64,000 bases of DNA from Dictyobacter formicarum (GCF_016587435.1 NZ_BNJJ01000006.1:248001-312000), one strand, 5' to 3'. Shown: positions 28,702-37,899, numbered from the stretch's first letter. A program made the numbers and translations. Notes: a model not told the origin generated them from the letters alone.

Positions 28702-29114
28702 TGGAGCCCATCATTCAATTGACACGAGAGCCGCTCAATCGAGACGCGCTGGTAGCTGCGGTCAGCCATCCCAGTGTTGGCGGGATCGTCGTCTTCGAGG
28801 GAGTTGTCCGTGACAATGCCCGTGGAAAACAGGTGCGCTACCTGGAATATGATGTCTACGAAGAAATGGCACAACAGCAGATTGCCACCATCATCGCCGA
28901 AGCCCGGCAGCGCTGGCCTATCGAACGAGTCGCGATAGCCCATCGCTTTGGCCGCCTGGAAATTGGTGAGGCCAGCGTCATCATAGCCGTCGCCACGCCT
29001 CACCGCGGCGAGGCCTTTGAGGCCTGCCGCTATCTGATCGATACGCTCAAAAGCACCGTCCCCATATGGAAGAAAGAAGTGGCCACCAATGGAGAAGAAT
29101 GGGTAGAGGGCTAA
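28701..29114 (+). CDS. moaE: Molybdopterin synthase catalytic subunit
   Basis: A 137-residue protein starting with GTG inside the moaD stop. Features: GGIVVFEGVVRDNARGKQV, LEYDVYEEMA, AIAHRFGRLEIGEASV and the conserved C-terminal VPIWKKE, whose Lys is the catalytic region. With MoaD it inserts the dithiolene sulfurs into precursor Z to make molybdopterin. No other cofactor genes are nearby. Confidence 0.96.
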   Translation: MEPIIQLTREPLNRDALVAAVSHPSVGGIVVFEGVVRDNARGKQVRYLEYDVYEEMAQQQIATIIAEARQRWPIERVAIAHRFGRLEIGEASVIIAVATPHRGEAFEACRYLIDTLKSTVPIWKKEVATNGEEWVEG

Positions 29115-29298
29115 ATAAAAAAGCGCTCTATCTACCCTCAATGCATGTCTACTCACAATGAGTTCATTAAGAAGCTATAGCCTACACACTTTTATGGTAT
29201 ACTTGTAAGTAAGCGAGTATAGTTCCTGATTAAGTGCGTTTCCTTGCACGAGCTAACCAACGATCTGGGGCAGATCCAGGTTTTCCCGGAGGTCGTTA

Positions 29299-30135
29299 AT
29301 GAACTTATTCGAAAAACAATCCCGCCTGAATCAGTTTTTTGCGCAGAACCCCGTTAATGCAGCCTATCTCGCTGGCTCGCTCTCTAATCGCGCCACATTT
29401 GGCCAGCTCAGTGATGTTGATATCGCGGTACTGTTAATGGATCAAATTAAGGCTGATCAATTTCTGGATTATCAGCTGTACTTCCTTAGTGAATTGACCA
29501 AGCGCCTGGAATCCGATACGATCGACGTGGTCATCTTAAACCAGGCCTCTCTGCTGCTAAAATTACAGGTCATCAGATATGGTCAGATCCTGTTTAGCCG
29601 GAACGAGAAGCAGCGTGTAACCTTTGAGACCCGGGCCGTGATGGATTATCTCGACTTTAAGAAGCTTGATGATATCCAGAATCAGGCGCTGGAGCGCCGC
29701 CTGTATGGACATATGCTGCCCATCGATAAAGAGCTGGTCCAACATTCCTTGCAACAGTTGCGCATGGCCGTAACCGTCCTGCAGGAACTGAGCCAGCACC
29801 CGCGCGCAACGTTCACCGCCGACTACCATCTTTATGCGCTGGCAGAACGCTATCTCCAACTGGCCATTGAAGCTTGTCTGTCAACCTGTGGCACATTGAT
29901 CGCTAGTTTTGGCCTGCGGCGGCCAGACAGTTTTCACGATTTCCTCAGTATTGTTGCGGCCCAGCAGATCATCTCACGCCCCCTATCCTATCGTCTGGAA
30001 GTGCTGATCAATTTGCGGGATGCGCTGGTGCACGAGCCGGATAAGCTCAATCATGATCTGCTATATGACTATATACAACACAACATCAGGGATTTTCTGG
30101 AGTTCGCCGACGTCATCGAACAGAAACAGGCATAG
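29299..30135 (+). CDS. Fused MNT nucleotidyltransferase-HEPN protein
   Basis: A 278-residue single chain. The N-terminal MNT-type domain has Gly26-Ser27 and the Asp39-x-Asp41 metal pair (SDVDIAVLL) with a third Asp at 76, so it could transfer AMP. The C-terminal part (about 130-275) is HEPN/DUF86-like with Arg240-x4-His245 (RDALVHEP), the RNase motif of HepT toxins. In the known MntA-HepT pair these are separate genes and the motif ends H-x-Tyr; here His-Glu-Pro replaces it. CCCGGAGG lies before the ATG. It could be a self-inhibited toxin-antitoxin or a housekeeping enzyme. Confidence 0.78.
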   Translation: MNLFEKQSRLNQFFAQNPVNAAYLAGSLSNRATFGQLSDVDIAVLLMDQIKADQFLDYQLYFLSELTKRLESDTIDVVILNQASLLLKLQVIRYGQILFSRNEKQRVTFETRAVMDYLDFKKLDDIQNQALERRLYGHMLPIDKELVQHSLQQLRMAVTVLQELSQHPRATFTADYHLYALAERYLQLAIEACLSTCGTLIASFGLRRPDSFHDFLSIVAAQQIISRPLSYRLEVLINLRDALVHEPDKLNHDLLYDYIQHNIRDFLEFADVIEQKQA

Positions 30136-30150
30136 CTAACGAACGGGGCA

Positions 30151-30184
30151 CAAAAAACTGGTACCTCATATTCGAGATACCAGT
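30151..30184 (-). terminator. Terminator of the TPR gene
   Basis: Minus-strand hairpin with arms ACTGGTA-T-CTC and GAG-G-TACCAGT, followed by TTTTTTG. The complementary strand lacks a T-run, so it mainly serves the minus gene. Confidence 0.8.
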
Positions 30185-30213
30185 TAGGTCTGTTGCAAAG
30201 TGAATATCAGCAG

Positions 30214-31656
30214 CTACTCTGAAACCGAGCGCAAAGCATTGGCCTGACTCATAGCCTGAGCAGCCTCATCAGCACGACCGGTTTCCTCATAGATTTGCGC
30301 CATAGTTTCGTAAGCCAGAATCATAGAAGGATCCATTGAGATCGCCTGCTGCACTGTATCCAGGGCTTCATCATAACGCTTTACTTCACGCAATGTATCG
30401 GCCAGATCATTGTAGTAATCAGCGTTCAAAGGATCACTCTCGATGGCGTTCTGATAATTCTCAATAGCCTCAGGATAGCGGCCTAGAGCATCATATGCCG
30501 TTGCCAGCTGGTAATACCCCTCTGGATCTTCTTCAGAGCGTTCTAGTAGCTTCTCAGCCGTTTGTATGGCCTCTTCGTAGCGTCCCAGAGAATTGTACGT
30601 CTCAGCCAGGCCAGCATAGGCTGCAGCCAGATCATCTAACTGCAGTTCGCTACGATCAGCACTCTCAACCAGCCCCTGATAGACAGCCAGTGCATCGTCG
30701 TAGCGCTCCATCTCTAGATAGGTTTCAGCCATACTAAAGCGCGTCGAGATACGCTGGGAATCAAGCTGTGAGGCACGGTTATAGGCCTCAATCGCCTCAT
30801 CATTATTCCCCTGAATCGACCGCCAGGTACCCAGATGCTCCCAGGCCTCTGCATCGTCTGGATCAATAGTAACAATCTGGCGATAGATCTCAGCAGCCTG
30901 ATCACGCTCACCCATCTGTTCATAGATAGCGGCCAGCGCATCGTAGCCAACACGTCCCTCTGGATCAAGAGTTAGAATTTGATTGGCAGTCGAAAGAGCA
31001 TCATCGTAGCGGCGCATATCCAGATAAATGCTCGACAATTCAGCATAGCGAGCCGGATCGGTGGGATTCTCATCGATTTTATGCTCCTGCTCCATCACAC
31101 GGCGCCACTGGTCATTGACACGCTCGCGCACATCGAGCAGATTATTGCTGGCGGACGCGTTTTCTGGATTGAGCATCAACGTCTGACGATAGGCTTGAAT
31201 GGCATCCTGATACAAATTCTGGGTGCGGTAAGCATCGCCGACACTCAAATAGAGCTCATCATTTTCTGGATCCAGCTCAATCGCCTGCTGGAAAGTTTCC
31301 AGCGACTCCTCATACAAACCCAGCTCGCCATAGAGGTTCCCCAGGTTGATATAAGCATCGATCAACTGCGGATCCAGATCGATGGCACGCCGATAACCAG
31401 CGATCGCCGTCTCGACATCCCCCAGGTATTGTTGAGCCAGCGCCAGATTGTAGCGAGCGCGAGCATTATCAGGACTGGCCTCAACCGCCTGCGCAAACGC
31501 CTCTGCCGCGGCCTCATAATCACCTGACTGGGCAGCGGTATTGCCCCGATCAGTCCAGGACTGCTCATCACGCGCCATATCGCTGCGCTTCACAAAATGC
31601 ATGGGCACACTATTATTCGTTGTATTCGTATTAGGTTCATCTTGCATGTTACTCAT
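30214..31656 (-). CDS. TPR-repeat protein
   Basis: A 480-residue protein made almost wholly of tetratricopeptide repeats, about eleven, with typical pieces such as ARYNLALAQQYLGDVETAI and AYINLGNLYGELGLYEESLE. The first 25 residues are polar and Asn-rich. TPR arrays are protein-binding scaffolds. No catalytic domain is attached. The ATG at 31654-31656 (MSNMQDEP) has AGAGGAAA upstream and is preferred to an in-frame start 38 codons earlier that adds Cys-rich, non-TPR sequence. The acidic composition suggests a cytoplasmic protein. Confidence 0.92.
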   Translation of the reverse strand: MSNMQDEPNTNTTNNSVPMHFVKRSDMARDEQSWTDRGNTAAQSGDYEAAAEAFAQAVEASPDNARARYNLALAQQYLGDVETAIAGYRRAIDLDPQLIDAYINLGNLYGELGLYEESLETFQQAIELDPENDELYLSVGDAYRTQNLYQDAIQAYRQTLMLNPENASASNNLLDVRERVNDQWRRVMEQEHKIDENPTDPARYAELSSIYLDMRRYDDALSTANQILTLDPEGRVGYDALAAIYEQMGERDQAAEIYRQIVTIDPDDAEAWEHLGTWRSIQGNNDEAIEAYNRASQLDSQRISTRFSMAETYLEMERYDDALAVYQGLVESADRSELQLDDLAAAYAGLAETYNSLGRYEEAIQTAEKLLERSEEDPEGYYQLATAYDALGRYPEAIENYQNAIESDPLNADYYNDLADTLREVKRYDEALDTVQQAISMDPSMILAYETMAQIYEETGRADEAAQAMSQANALRSVSE

Positions 31657-31871
31657 ACATGGCCTACTTTCCTCTATACTACACATTGTACTGTTTGCAG
31701 GAATAATGGTAAATCCTTGCGTAGTATAGCACGCCTCGCCCTTTCTTTGCTTTCCACTAAAGAGAAACAAATATCAACACCGCTACACTACGCTCTAAGA
31801 GACAATGAACGCGCCTTTAAGAGTGCCGGGCAAGGCAAACTTATCTTAAAGACGCGAAACATTCCGTGTTT

Positions 31872-32615
31872 CTACTTTGTAACACGCAAGGTTAAACGAA
31901 ATTCATACAAACTTGCGGGGAAGAAAGATTCTGTATACTCGATAGGTGCTCCCGTCTCATCGAAGGCGGTGCAGAACAGGCGCAATCCTGATTCATTTTT
32001 CGAAACACGCAATAACTCGGACTCACGCTCAGAAGCACTATCAGCCTTAATCGATTGTTCAGCAATATAAGGTTGCAACCCTTCAGAGGCCATCAGGTTA
32101 TAGAGTGATCCATCAGCCGTTTCTTTCGCGCGCTGATAAACACCAGCGGCACGTGGATAGGGCAGATAATCAACTTCATAGGCGATCAGCTGATCATCAG
32201 CAGTGCGCAAGCGTTCCAGACGAATCACCTGTTCCTCGTCGGTCAACCGGAGCTGTTCGCGTACTGTTTGCGATCCACGAACTAATTCACTGACAAATAG
32301 CATTCCACCCGGCCGCTTCCCTCGACGACGTAATTCTTCAGAAAGGCTTGTTAGTTCACTGATGGTTTGTTGCTGTACACGCGGCTCACAGACGAATGTA
32401 CCACGCCCATGCTGGCGATACAAAAGGCCTTCATGAACAAGTTCGGTGAGAGCCTGTCGTACGGTTGCGCGGCTCACATGGTACTGCGTTACCAACTCTG
32501 GTTCAGATGGTATAGCGGTATGAGGAGCGAGGTGCCCCGCACGAATCTGCTGCTTCAGCACTTCTTTTAATTGATAGTAAAGCGGTAGAGGATTTGAGCG
32601 CTCTAAAATTGGCAT
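31872..32615 (-). CDS. GntR-family transcription regulator (HutC/UTRA type)
   Basis: A 247-residue repressor-type protein. The N-terminal winged helix-turn-helix has PLPLYYQLKEVLKQQIRAGH and VSRATVRQALTELVHEGLLY. The C-terminal half (about 90-245) is a UTRA ligand-binding domain with GAPIEYTESFFP. UTRA members usually respond to a sugar phosphate or amino acid derivative. The target is unknown, since no catabolic operon is adjacent. AAGGGG lies upstream of the ATG. Confidence 0.93.
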   Translation of the reverse strand: MPILERSNPLPLYYQLKEVLKQQIRAGHLAPHTAIPSEPELVTQYHVSRATVRQALTELVHEGLLYRQHGRGTFVCEPRVQQQTISELTSLSEELRRRGKRPGGMLFVSELVRGSQTVREQLRLTDEEQVIRLERLRTADDQLIAYEVDYLPYPRAAGVYQRAKETADGSLYNLMASEGLQPYIAEQSIKADSASERESELLRVSKNESGLRLFCTAFDETGAPIEYTESFFPASLYEFRLTLRVTK

Positions 32616-32734
32616 ATACGGTTCCCCTTATGTCCATACAACAAATTTTTGGATATGTAACATTATGGGAAGAATATATCACAAAACGAGAAGAGAGTCG
32701 AGGGGTTAATAGAATAAATTTGAATAAACATGAA

Positions 32735-32772
32735 ATATGACCTGGTAAATTCAAAGACATACCAGGCCATAT
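32735..32772. terminator. Terminator-like hairpin after thioredoxin
   Basis: ATATG-a-CCTGGTA pairs with TACCAGG-c-CATAT around a 12-base loop, just after the trxA stop on the minus strand. T content is modest on both strands. Confidence 0.5.
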
Positions 32773-32780
32773 TTTAATGT

Positions 32781-33131
32781 TTAGGCGACTTGAATACCGT
32801 TTTCGGCTAAAACGCGATCGATTTCATTTTTCAAGCGGCTAGGATTGGGGCCAACAAGGCGGCCGATAGCCTGGCCATCTTTAAAGATCAGCAGGGTCGG
32901 AATAGCCTGAATTCCGAGACGTGAGGGGGTCAAACCATGCTCATCAATGTCCATTTTAGCGAATTGCAGCTTGCCCTGGTATTCGGTGCTTAAGCGCTCA
33001 AACACAGGAGCAATGTTGCGACAAGGACCACACCAGGCAGCCCAGAAATCAACAATAGTAGGGGTAGAGGATTTCAGAACTTTTGCCTCAAAATCCTGGT
33101 CGCCTACATGAAACAGATTCGCATTCTCCAT
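32781..33131 (-). CDS. trxA: Thioredoxin
   Basis: A 116-residue thioredoxin with the active site WCGPC in [17 protein letters not shown] and the cis-proline loop QAIPTLLIF. It reduces protein disulfides in the cytoplasm and is normally recycled by thioredoxin reductase, which is not in this window. A monocistronic unit by spacing. Length and motif are standard; no signal peptide is seen. Confidence 0.96.
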   Translation of the reverse strand: MENANLFHVGDQDFEAKVLKSSTPTIVDFWAAWCGPCRNIAPVFERLSTEYQGKLQFAKMDIDEHGLTPSRLGIQAIPTLLIFKDGQAIGRLVGPNPSRLKNEIDRVLAENGIQVA

Positions 33132-33301
33132 AGATACTTCTCACTCACTTTCCAATTAATTTATCCTGATCTCTAACATCAGGTACAAGTGATACTTGTT
33201 ATTTTTACTTCACTACAGAAGAGAACACTCTCGGAAACAGGTTTATTCCGTCCAGTCTCCTTCTGCTAAAAAAGCATTTCCTCAGGACGCAAAACCGCGC
33301 T

Positions 33302-34063
33302 CTAACGCCGGTCGTCGCGCATGATCGAGAGGATCTGCAAGATGTAGAGGAACAGGTTCAACACAGTGATAAAAATCGAGACGGTCAAACCAATCGCATT
33401 CGGCAAGGTATCGGCCATATATTTGGCACGCTGAACATAGAACAGCACATACCCTGAAAAGATTGCGACTCCAAAGAAGGATATCACAAGTGCAAACAGA
33501 GTACTATGGAAAAAAATGCCTATTAGCCCTGTCACAATTAGGAGGATAACCCCAAAAAAGAGGTAGTCTCCCAGACGTGAAAAATCGCGCTTCGTGGTCC
33601 AGGCATACAATCCCAGGCCAAGTGAGGTCAAGGCCGTAATCACAAACGCCTGACCAAGGATATTACCCAGGCCGGCACTCACATAGATGCTAACCAGCGG
33701 CCCTAGAGCCAGGCCCTCTAGAAACGTAAAGAGATAGAGCAGGAAAAGGTTAATGCCGGGTTTTTGAATCAGAAAATTCAAAGCGATCAGCACAACAAAG
33801 CCAGCAATCGCCACGACCCAATAGCTGTGATAGGTAAGGCCCATCGAAAAACCGACCAGCGTACCCAGCGTCGCAAAAATGAACGAAAACGCCAGCAGAC
33901 CCATTACCTTGCCGATCAAACCACTGGGGGAAACAGCACCCGGGTAGCCATAAGGCAGCGTTTGATACTGATAGCGAGAACCAAACGGACTATCTCCCCG
34001 GTTGCGGTTATTATAAGGATTATTCCCGTAGGGATAATTATTGCGCGGATTAGGATTAAACAT
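33302..34063 (-). CDS. Bax inhibitor-1/YccA family membrane protein
   Basis: A 253-residue protein with a hydrophilic Asn/Tyr/Gly-rich N-terminus (about 1-45) and seven membrane segments, including IALNFLIQKPGINLFLLYLF and the family stretch TFLEGLALGPLVSIY. BI-1 family proteins are calcium-leak or stress-related membrane proteins, and bacterial YccA-like members interact with FtsH. The start at 34061-34063 (MFNPNPRNN) has GAGG seven bases upstream; a longer frame is not supported. The NPYNNRNRG tail may be disordered and cytoplasmic. Confidence 0.9.
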   Translation of the reverse strand: MFNPNPRNNYPYGNNPYNNRNRGDSPFGSRYQYQTLPYGYPGAVSPSGLIGKVMGLLAFSFIFATLGTLVGFSMGLTYHSYWVVAIAGFVVLIALNFLIQKPGINLFLLYLFTFLEGLALGPLVSIYVSAGLGNILGQAFVITALTSLGLGLYAWTTKRDFSRLGDYLFFGVILLIVTGLIGIFFHSTLFALVISFFGVAIFSGYVLFYVQRAKYMADTLPNAIGLTVSIFITVLNLFLYILQILSIMRDDRR

Positions 34064-34456
34064 AGTGAACCTCAGTCTGAAACACCAGTCAACTGACCAA
34101 ATACGCTCTGCAAAAGATGCCACTTCTGGCAGAGTCTCTTTCTTGACATATATACGTGCGACTTCAAGTCATGGTTACAGGTAGCGCGAGCAACGATTTA
34201 GCCTCTGATAAGAGGCAACGCTACTGTGGTTACTTCCACTCCCCATCATCCCCACCCATTCGACTTACTGTGGACTATTCAGCCATACAAGTAAAACAAC
34301 ACGACAAAGAGAGGCTGCCCATCTCCTGATATCATGGAGGCACTATGGCTGGCTGACCTCAAATATAACCTCACAGGCACAAGAACACATTAGCGCTCTT
34401 GCCCATATCATTCATTGCCCATACGCAGCAGGAGCAATCATGCAATCGTAAAACGA
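34064..34456. other. Intergenic region with a hairpin at 34177-34227
   Basis: The region is upstream of the BI-1 gene. The hairpin has ACAG-g-TAGCG pairing with CGCTA-CTGT and an inner GCCTCT-gata-AGAGGC. It could be part of the BI-1 leader or a 3' structure of the zinc-ribbon gene, but no T-run follows. No gene is seen. Confidence 0.45.
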
Positions 34457-35179
34457 TTACATGACACTCCATACGCCACAAATCTCACAAAACGCGATCC
34501 CTACCTCACCAAAGGTTTTGCTACGCGTGTTCCAACGGTCGTACACAATCGCCAGGGAGCCACAGCTCCAACAACGGGCACGACCACCGGCTTTACTTTC
34601 ATTGGCGAGTTTTTGCAGTAACGCGCTACGAGCTTCATCCGAGCCCGTGTAACCCGGGTTGTAAGCCAGGTGTAGCAGGTTACCTAGTGGCAAACTGATT
34701 TCATGGGAAGGCGCCTGCAACGGTGCCGCACTGGCGGGTGGCTGTACCGGCGCGGGTGCTGGCATCTGCGGCGGACGACGGAACAATTCGCCACGCGAGG
34801 TACGTCGCCCCCCCTCGATTGACGGCGTATAATCATGGCGCTCATGCCGTTCAGCACGATCGACACGTACAGGCCGCTCTGCCCGCGGGGGCGTTGGAGG
34901 CACCTCGGTGCTCTCAGTGCGCTGCTCATTGTTCAACACAGGTGTTGCGGGCGGTTGAGCCGCCGCAAAGGATGGCGGATAAGCAGGCGCGGGTGCATTT
35001 TCTGGACGAGCAGGAGCCGTCGCACTGGCTGATGCCTGCCCCTCTTCCTCTTTTGAGGACTCAGGCGCACGCTTGGTAGTTTCGTTATCAACCACTTGTT
35101 CTGTTGGTTGTTCAGCAACAAGATTTGTCTGTTCTGGTTGCTCAGGTGGATTAGCACGTCTTCGTCGGGTAATTGGCAT
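34457..35179 (-). CDS. Pro-rich protein with C-terminal zinc ribbon
   Basis: A 240-residue protein. Residues 1-155 are Pro/Ala/Glu-rich and probably disordered. The last 80 residues are folded: SLPLGNLLHLAYNPGYTGSD, then two Cys-X2-Cys knuckles (CWSCG and CEICG) separated by about 25 residues. That pattern suits a structural zinc ribbon for protein or nucleic-acid binding. Function is not recognised. It sits between BI-1 and ferredoxin genes on the same strand. Confidence 0.7.
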   Translation of the reverse strand: MPITRRRRANPPEQPEQTNLVAEQPTEQVVDNETTKRAPESSKEEEGQASASATAPARPENAPAPAYPPSFAAAQPPATPVLNNEQRTESTEVPPTPPRAERPVRVDRAERHERHDYTPSIEGGRRTSRGELFRRPPQMPAPAPVQPPASAAPLQAPSHEISLPLGNLLHLAYNPGYTGSDEARSALLQKLANESKAGGRARCWSCGSLAIVYDRWNTRSKTFGEVGIAFCEICGVWSVM

Positions 35180-35283
35180 AAGAGGTTCACTCCATAAGAA
35201 AAGAAGTTATGTGCGTGCAAAGTAAAGCGCAGCACATGTATTATATCACATTGTGAAAAAGAAAAAATCCTCAGAAAAACAAA

Positions 35284-35330
35284 GGGGTAAGTCTCCATTC
35301 CCACAACCAGGACAAGCGAAGACTTACCCC
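35284..35330 (-). terminator. Terminator of the ferredoxin gene
   Basis: Eleven-base arms GGGGTAAGTCT and AGACTTACCCC around a 25-base loop. On the minus strand TTTGTTTTTC follows. Confidence 0.75.
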
Positions 35331-35376
35331 TCGTAAAAATTTTCAGGATAAACTTTCGTTAGATCTCTACCCCGGA

Positions 35377-35640
35377 TTATTGACCTGTAAAGAAATCGGC
35401 ATTGATCTTGATATAACTCTTCCACTCTTCTGGAACCGCCGATTCCTCAAAGATTGCCGTCACTGGACAAGCTGGCTCGCATGCTCCACAATCGATACAC
35501 TCATCAGGATTGATATAGAGTTGCTCAGTCGTTTCAAACTCAGGCTCATTCGATGATGGGTGAATGCAATCTACCGGGCAAACATCAACGCAGGATGCAT
35601 CTTTAACGCCAATACATGGCTGGGTAATTACATAGGTCAT
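35377..35640 (-). CDS. Ferredoxin with two iron-sulfur cluster motifs
   Basis: An 87-residue ferredoxin. The N-terminal motif CIGVKDASCVDVCPVDCI lacks one Cys of a standard 4Fe-4S set, as in 7Fe ferredoxins (3Fe-4S plus 4Fe-4S); the second, CIDCGACEPACP, is a full 4Fe-4S motif. It is therefore probably an FdxA-type electron carrier. The ATG at 35638-35640 (MTYVITQPC) is preferred, since AGGAGG lies 12 bases before it but abuts the alternative ATG at 35652. A consensus promoter lies about 80 bases upstream. Confidence 0.93.
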   Translation of the reverse strand: MTYVITQPCIGVKDASCVDVCPVDCIHPSSNEPEFETTEQLYINPDECIDCGACEPACPVTAIFEESAVPEEWKSYIKINADFFTGQ

Positions 35641-35718
35641 AGTTCTAAACATCCTCCTCTTGGCATACTATGATCTGTCCAGATACATAGTAGCAAAGTT
35701 CTGTTTTAAGCCAACTTC

Positions 35719-35747
35719 AGTATAGAGGGTTGTACAAGTGATGTCAA
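35719..35747 (-). promoter_or_regulatory. Consensus promoter of the ferredoxin gene
   Basis: On the minus strand TTGACA (35742-35747), a 17-base spacer and TATACT (35719-35724). Transcription would begin near 35712. Confidence 0.8.
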
Positions 35748-35795
35748 TTGCCTTACAACCCTGCTTCTACTATAGTTCAATACCAGCCAAAAGGC

Positions 35796-37514
35796 TCATT
35801 TGAGAGTTTCAACGTAAAGCTCTGAAAAGGTAACTTCCTCGCCCTGATTCTCCACATAGAGCCCGATCTGCCCGGTTTTTACCTCTTTGGTGGAAGGATC
35901 GGCAATTGGCTTGTCCAGCAAAGGCACACCATTGATTGTGAATAAAAAGGTATTTCCATGGGTCTCTATCGTGATGGTATTACTCTTGCCAACGCCACTG
36001 CTAATCGCCGAGCTTCTACTGCTTTTGATGGTGCGCCAGGGATGCTGCTTATCTTCACTGGAGAAACGCAAGAAGGCATATTGCTGATTATCGCGTGGAG
36101 AAATTTCAAAAAGATAGAAAAACGACTGATCCGGAGCAACACGGAAAATAACGCCATGAAAATCGGGTCCCCCTTTCTTGCTGGCCATCTCAAGCATGGT
36201 TACCGATAGCTTGAAATCCTGCACCTGATAATCCTCAAAGGGAGCGGGCATCGCATTGTTCACCTGCGTATTGATAATATGATAGCGGTGATCCTGATCA
36301 AAAAAAGCATTTGTGCCCTGGGGCCAGTTGCTAATCAACGTAAAAGGATTCGTTGGCATGGGAGCTTCAGTCGGGGTAGCCGTAGATTTTACAGCCACTG
36401 GCGCTGGCGTGGAATGCTTATTCATAAACGTCACGCCAAAACCAGTGGTCACAATGATAATAATCAGCGCCGTCAGAATAAACAACATGCGCTTGAACCG
36501 CGCCACCGACCATTCTCTGGCCCACGTAGACTTTACACGAACAATAGGCCTGGGAGTCGCCAGGGATGGCTGCGGACCTGTAAAGTCCTTTTCATCATCA
36601 AGAAAAGCCAGTTCTGGTGGACGCGCCATAGCCGAGCGTGCCTCACTGGCAGCCACCGCTGCCGCGAAGGCGCGGCTTAACTCTTGTCCCGTTTGAAAGC
36701 GATCATCAGGGTCTTTAGCCAGAGCCTTACGCACCACGCGATCCAATAATGGCGTAATATCAGCCCTGATCAATGCCAGAGATGGAGGGGGCTCATGGAC
36801 ATGTAACAAGGCCAGCGCGATGGTTGAATCAGCGCGAAAAGGGAGTCGCTTGGACAGGACAAAAAAGAGGGTAACTCCTAGCGAATAGATATCTGAGCGA
36901 CCATCCAGGTGACGTCCGAGTGCCTGCTCGGGTGAAATATAATCTGGTGTACCCAGTACCGCCTCGGAATGTTTAGCGTCTGTTTGTGCGGAGTCTGCTT
37001 CGGAATGTGCAACGCGAGCAATACCAAAATCTGATAAGATGACGTGCCCATCACTATCTAGTAATATATTGGCAGGCTTAACATCACAATGAACGCAGCC
37101 ATGCATATGGGCAAAATCTAATGCGGCCGCCAGTTGCTCCAGGTACCACTGAGCTTCTTTCAAGGAAAGGGGTCCCCGCCGCGCCATATATTCCGCCAGT
37201 GTGCCCCCTGGCATATACGGCATCACAATATATGGCAGACCATCCTGCTCACCGTACGAGTAAATGGGCAGAATATTCGCATGCTCCAATTTACTTACCG
37301 CTTCAGCTTCGCGCAAGAAGCGACGATAAAAATCTCGCTGCATACGTATATCCATACCAGCCCGCGGTAAAAATACTTTGACCGCTACCTTGCGCTCGGG
37401 GTTCTGCTGTTGCGCAAGAAACACAGCACTCGAGCCACCATACCCAAGTAACTTTTCTAGCACGCACGAGCCTAACATCTTCCCAATGAGATGTTGTCCC
37501 CTATTTGCAGCCAC
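35796..37514 (-). CDS. Membrane Ser/Thr protein kinase with extracytoplasmic domain
   Basis: A 572-residue kinase. The N-terminal catalytic domain (about 18-275) has LGYGGSSAVFLA, VAVKVFLP, HCDVKPANILL, LSDFGIA and GTPDYISPEQ. The catalytic Asp is kept, but Arg before it is Cys (HCD), a non-RD kinase, so activation-loop control may differ. A membrane segment follows (about 342-363, MLFILTALIIIIVTTGFGV), then a roughly 175-residue outer domain of concanavalin-like beta type with FRVAPDQSFFYLFEISP. The GTG start at 37512-37514 has AGAGAGGAG seven bases upstream. Confidence 0.92.
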   Translation of the reverse strand: MAANRGQHLIGKMLGSCVLEKLLGYGGSSAVFLAQQQNPERKVAVKVFLPRAGMDIRMQRDFYRRFLREAEAVSKLEHANILPIYSYGEQDGLPYIVMPYMPGGTLAEYMARRGPLSLKEAQWYLEQLAAALDFAHMHGCVHCDVKPANILLDSDGHVILSDFGIARVAHSEADSAQTDAKHSEAVLGTPDYISPEQALGRHLDGRSDIYSLGVTLFFVLSKRLPFRADSTIALALLHVHEPPPSLALIRADITPLLDRVVRKALAKDPDDRFQTGQELSRAFAAAVAASEARSAMARPPELAFLDDEKDFTGPQPSLATPRPIVRVKSTWAREWSVARFKRMLFILTALIIIIVTTGFGVTFMNKHSTPAPVAVKSTATPTEAPMPTNPFTLISNWPQGTNAFFDQDHRYHIINTQVNNAMPAPFEDYQVQDFKLSVTMLEMASKKGGPDFHGVIFRVAPDQSFFYLFEISPRDNQQYAFLRFSSEDKQHPWRTIKSSRSSAISSGVGKSNTITIETHGNTFLFTINGVPLLDKPIADPSTKEVKTGQIGLYVENQGEEVTFSELYVETLK

Positions 37515-37690
37515 GCTGAAGCTCCTCTCTTGCTCCCTTTTGAGATAATGTGCAACAAATGGAATGCATTGATTCACTATAGTACATGTAGGAGCTATAA
37601 CCAATTTTAATCATGGCCTGTGTCTACTGTCAACTTTCTATACACATATCCACAAATATTCTGTATTGCCGGTGCCACCTGTAGAAATCA

Positions 37691-37818
37691 GAGCGTGTCT
37701 GACTCCCACGCCCATCGTGGTCTCTCCGCCTCATGCTACGCTCCTACGGAGCTCAAAAGGATTTTTTATGTTGGTGCAAAAAGTGCGCTGCGAGCACTTT
37801 TTGCACCAACATAAAAAA
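37691..37818. repeat. Hairpin repeat, copy 1
   Basis: A perfect 25-base inverted repeat (arms 37762-37786 and 37794-37818, beginning TTTTTTATGTTGGTGCAAAA, loop GCTGCGA). It is preceded at 37691-37708 by an 18-base motif, GAGCGTGTCTGACTCCCA, that recurs with 16 of 18 identities before copy 3. Core TTGGTGCA is shared by all three copies. T-runs flank it, so it could also terminate transcription. Confidence 0.75.
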
Positions 37819-37861
37819 AGAAATTGGGGGCGTCAGCGCTATCCAGACTGGCGCATAACAT

Positions 37862-37883
37862 GAATCCCATAATTATGGGATTC
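37862..37883. repeat. 22-base palindrome next to hairpin repeat copy 1
   Basis: GAATCCCATAA followed by its reverse complement TTATGGGATTC, a perfect palindrome with no loop, about 45 bases after the large hairpin. It lies 17 bases past the M29 aminopeptidase stop. It could be a binding site, an end of the repeat unit or a hairpin of the transcript. Confidence 0.55.
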
Positions 37884-37899
37884 AGACAATCCTCATGAA

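Larger units (their letters stand above)
37515..37899. other. Intergenic region with repeat elements
   Basis: It lies between the kinase start and the M29 aminopeptidase stop, both on the minus strand. It holds the long perfect hairpin 37762-37818, a shared motif at 37691-37708 and a 22-base palindrome at 37862-37883. These look like a mobile repeat unit of about 190 bases. No gene is seen. Confidence 0.5.
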
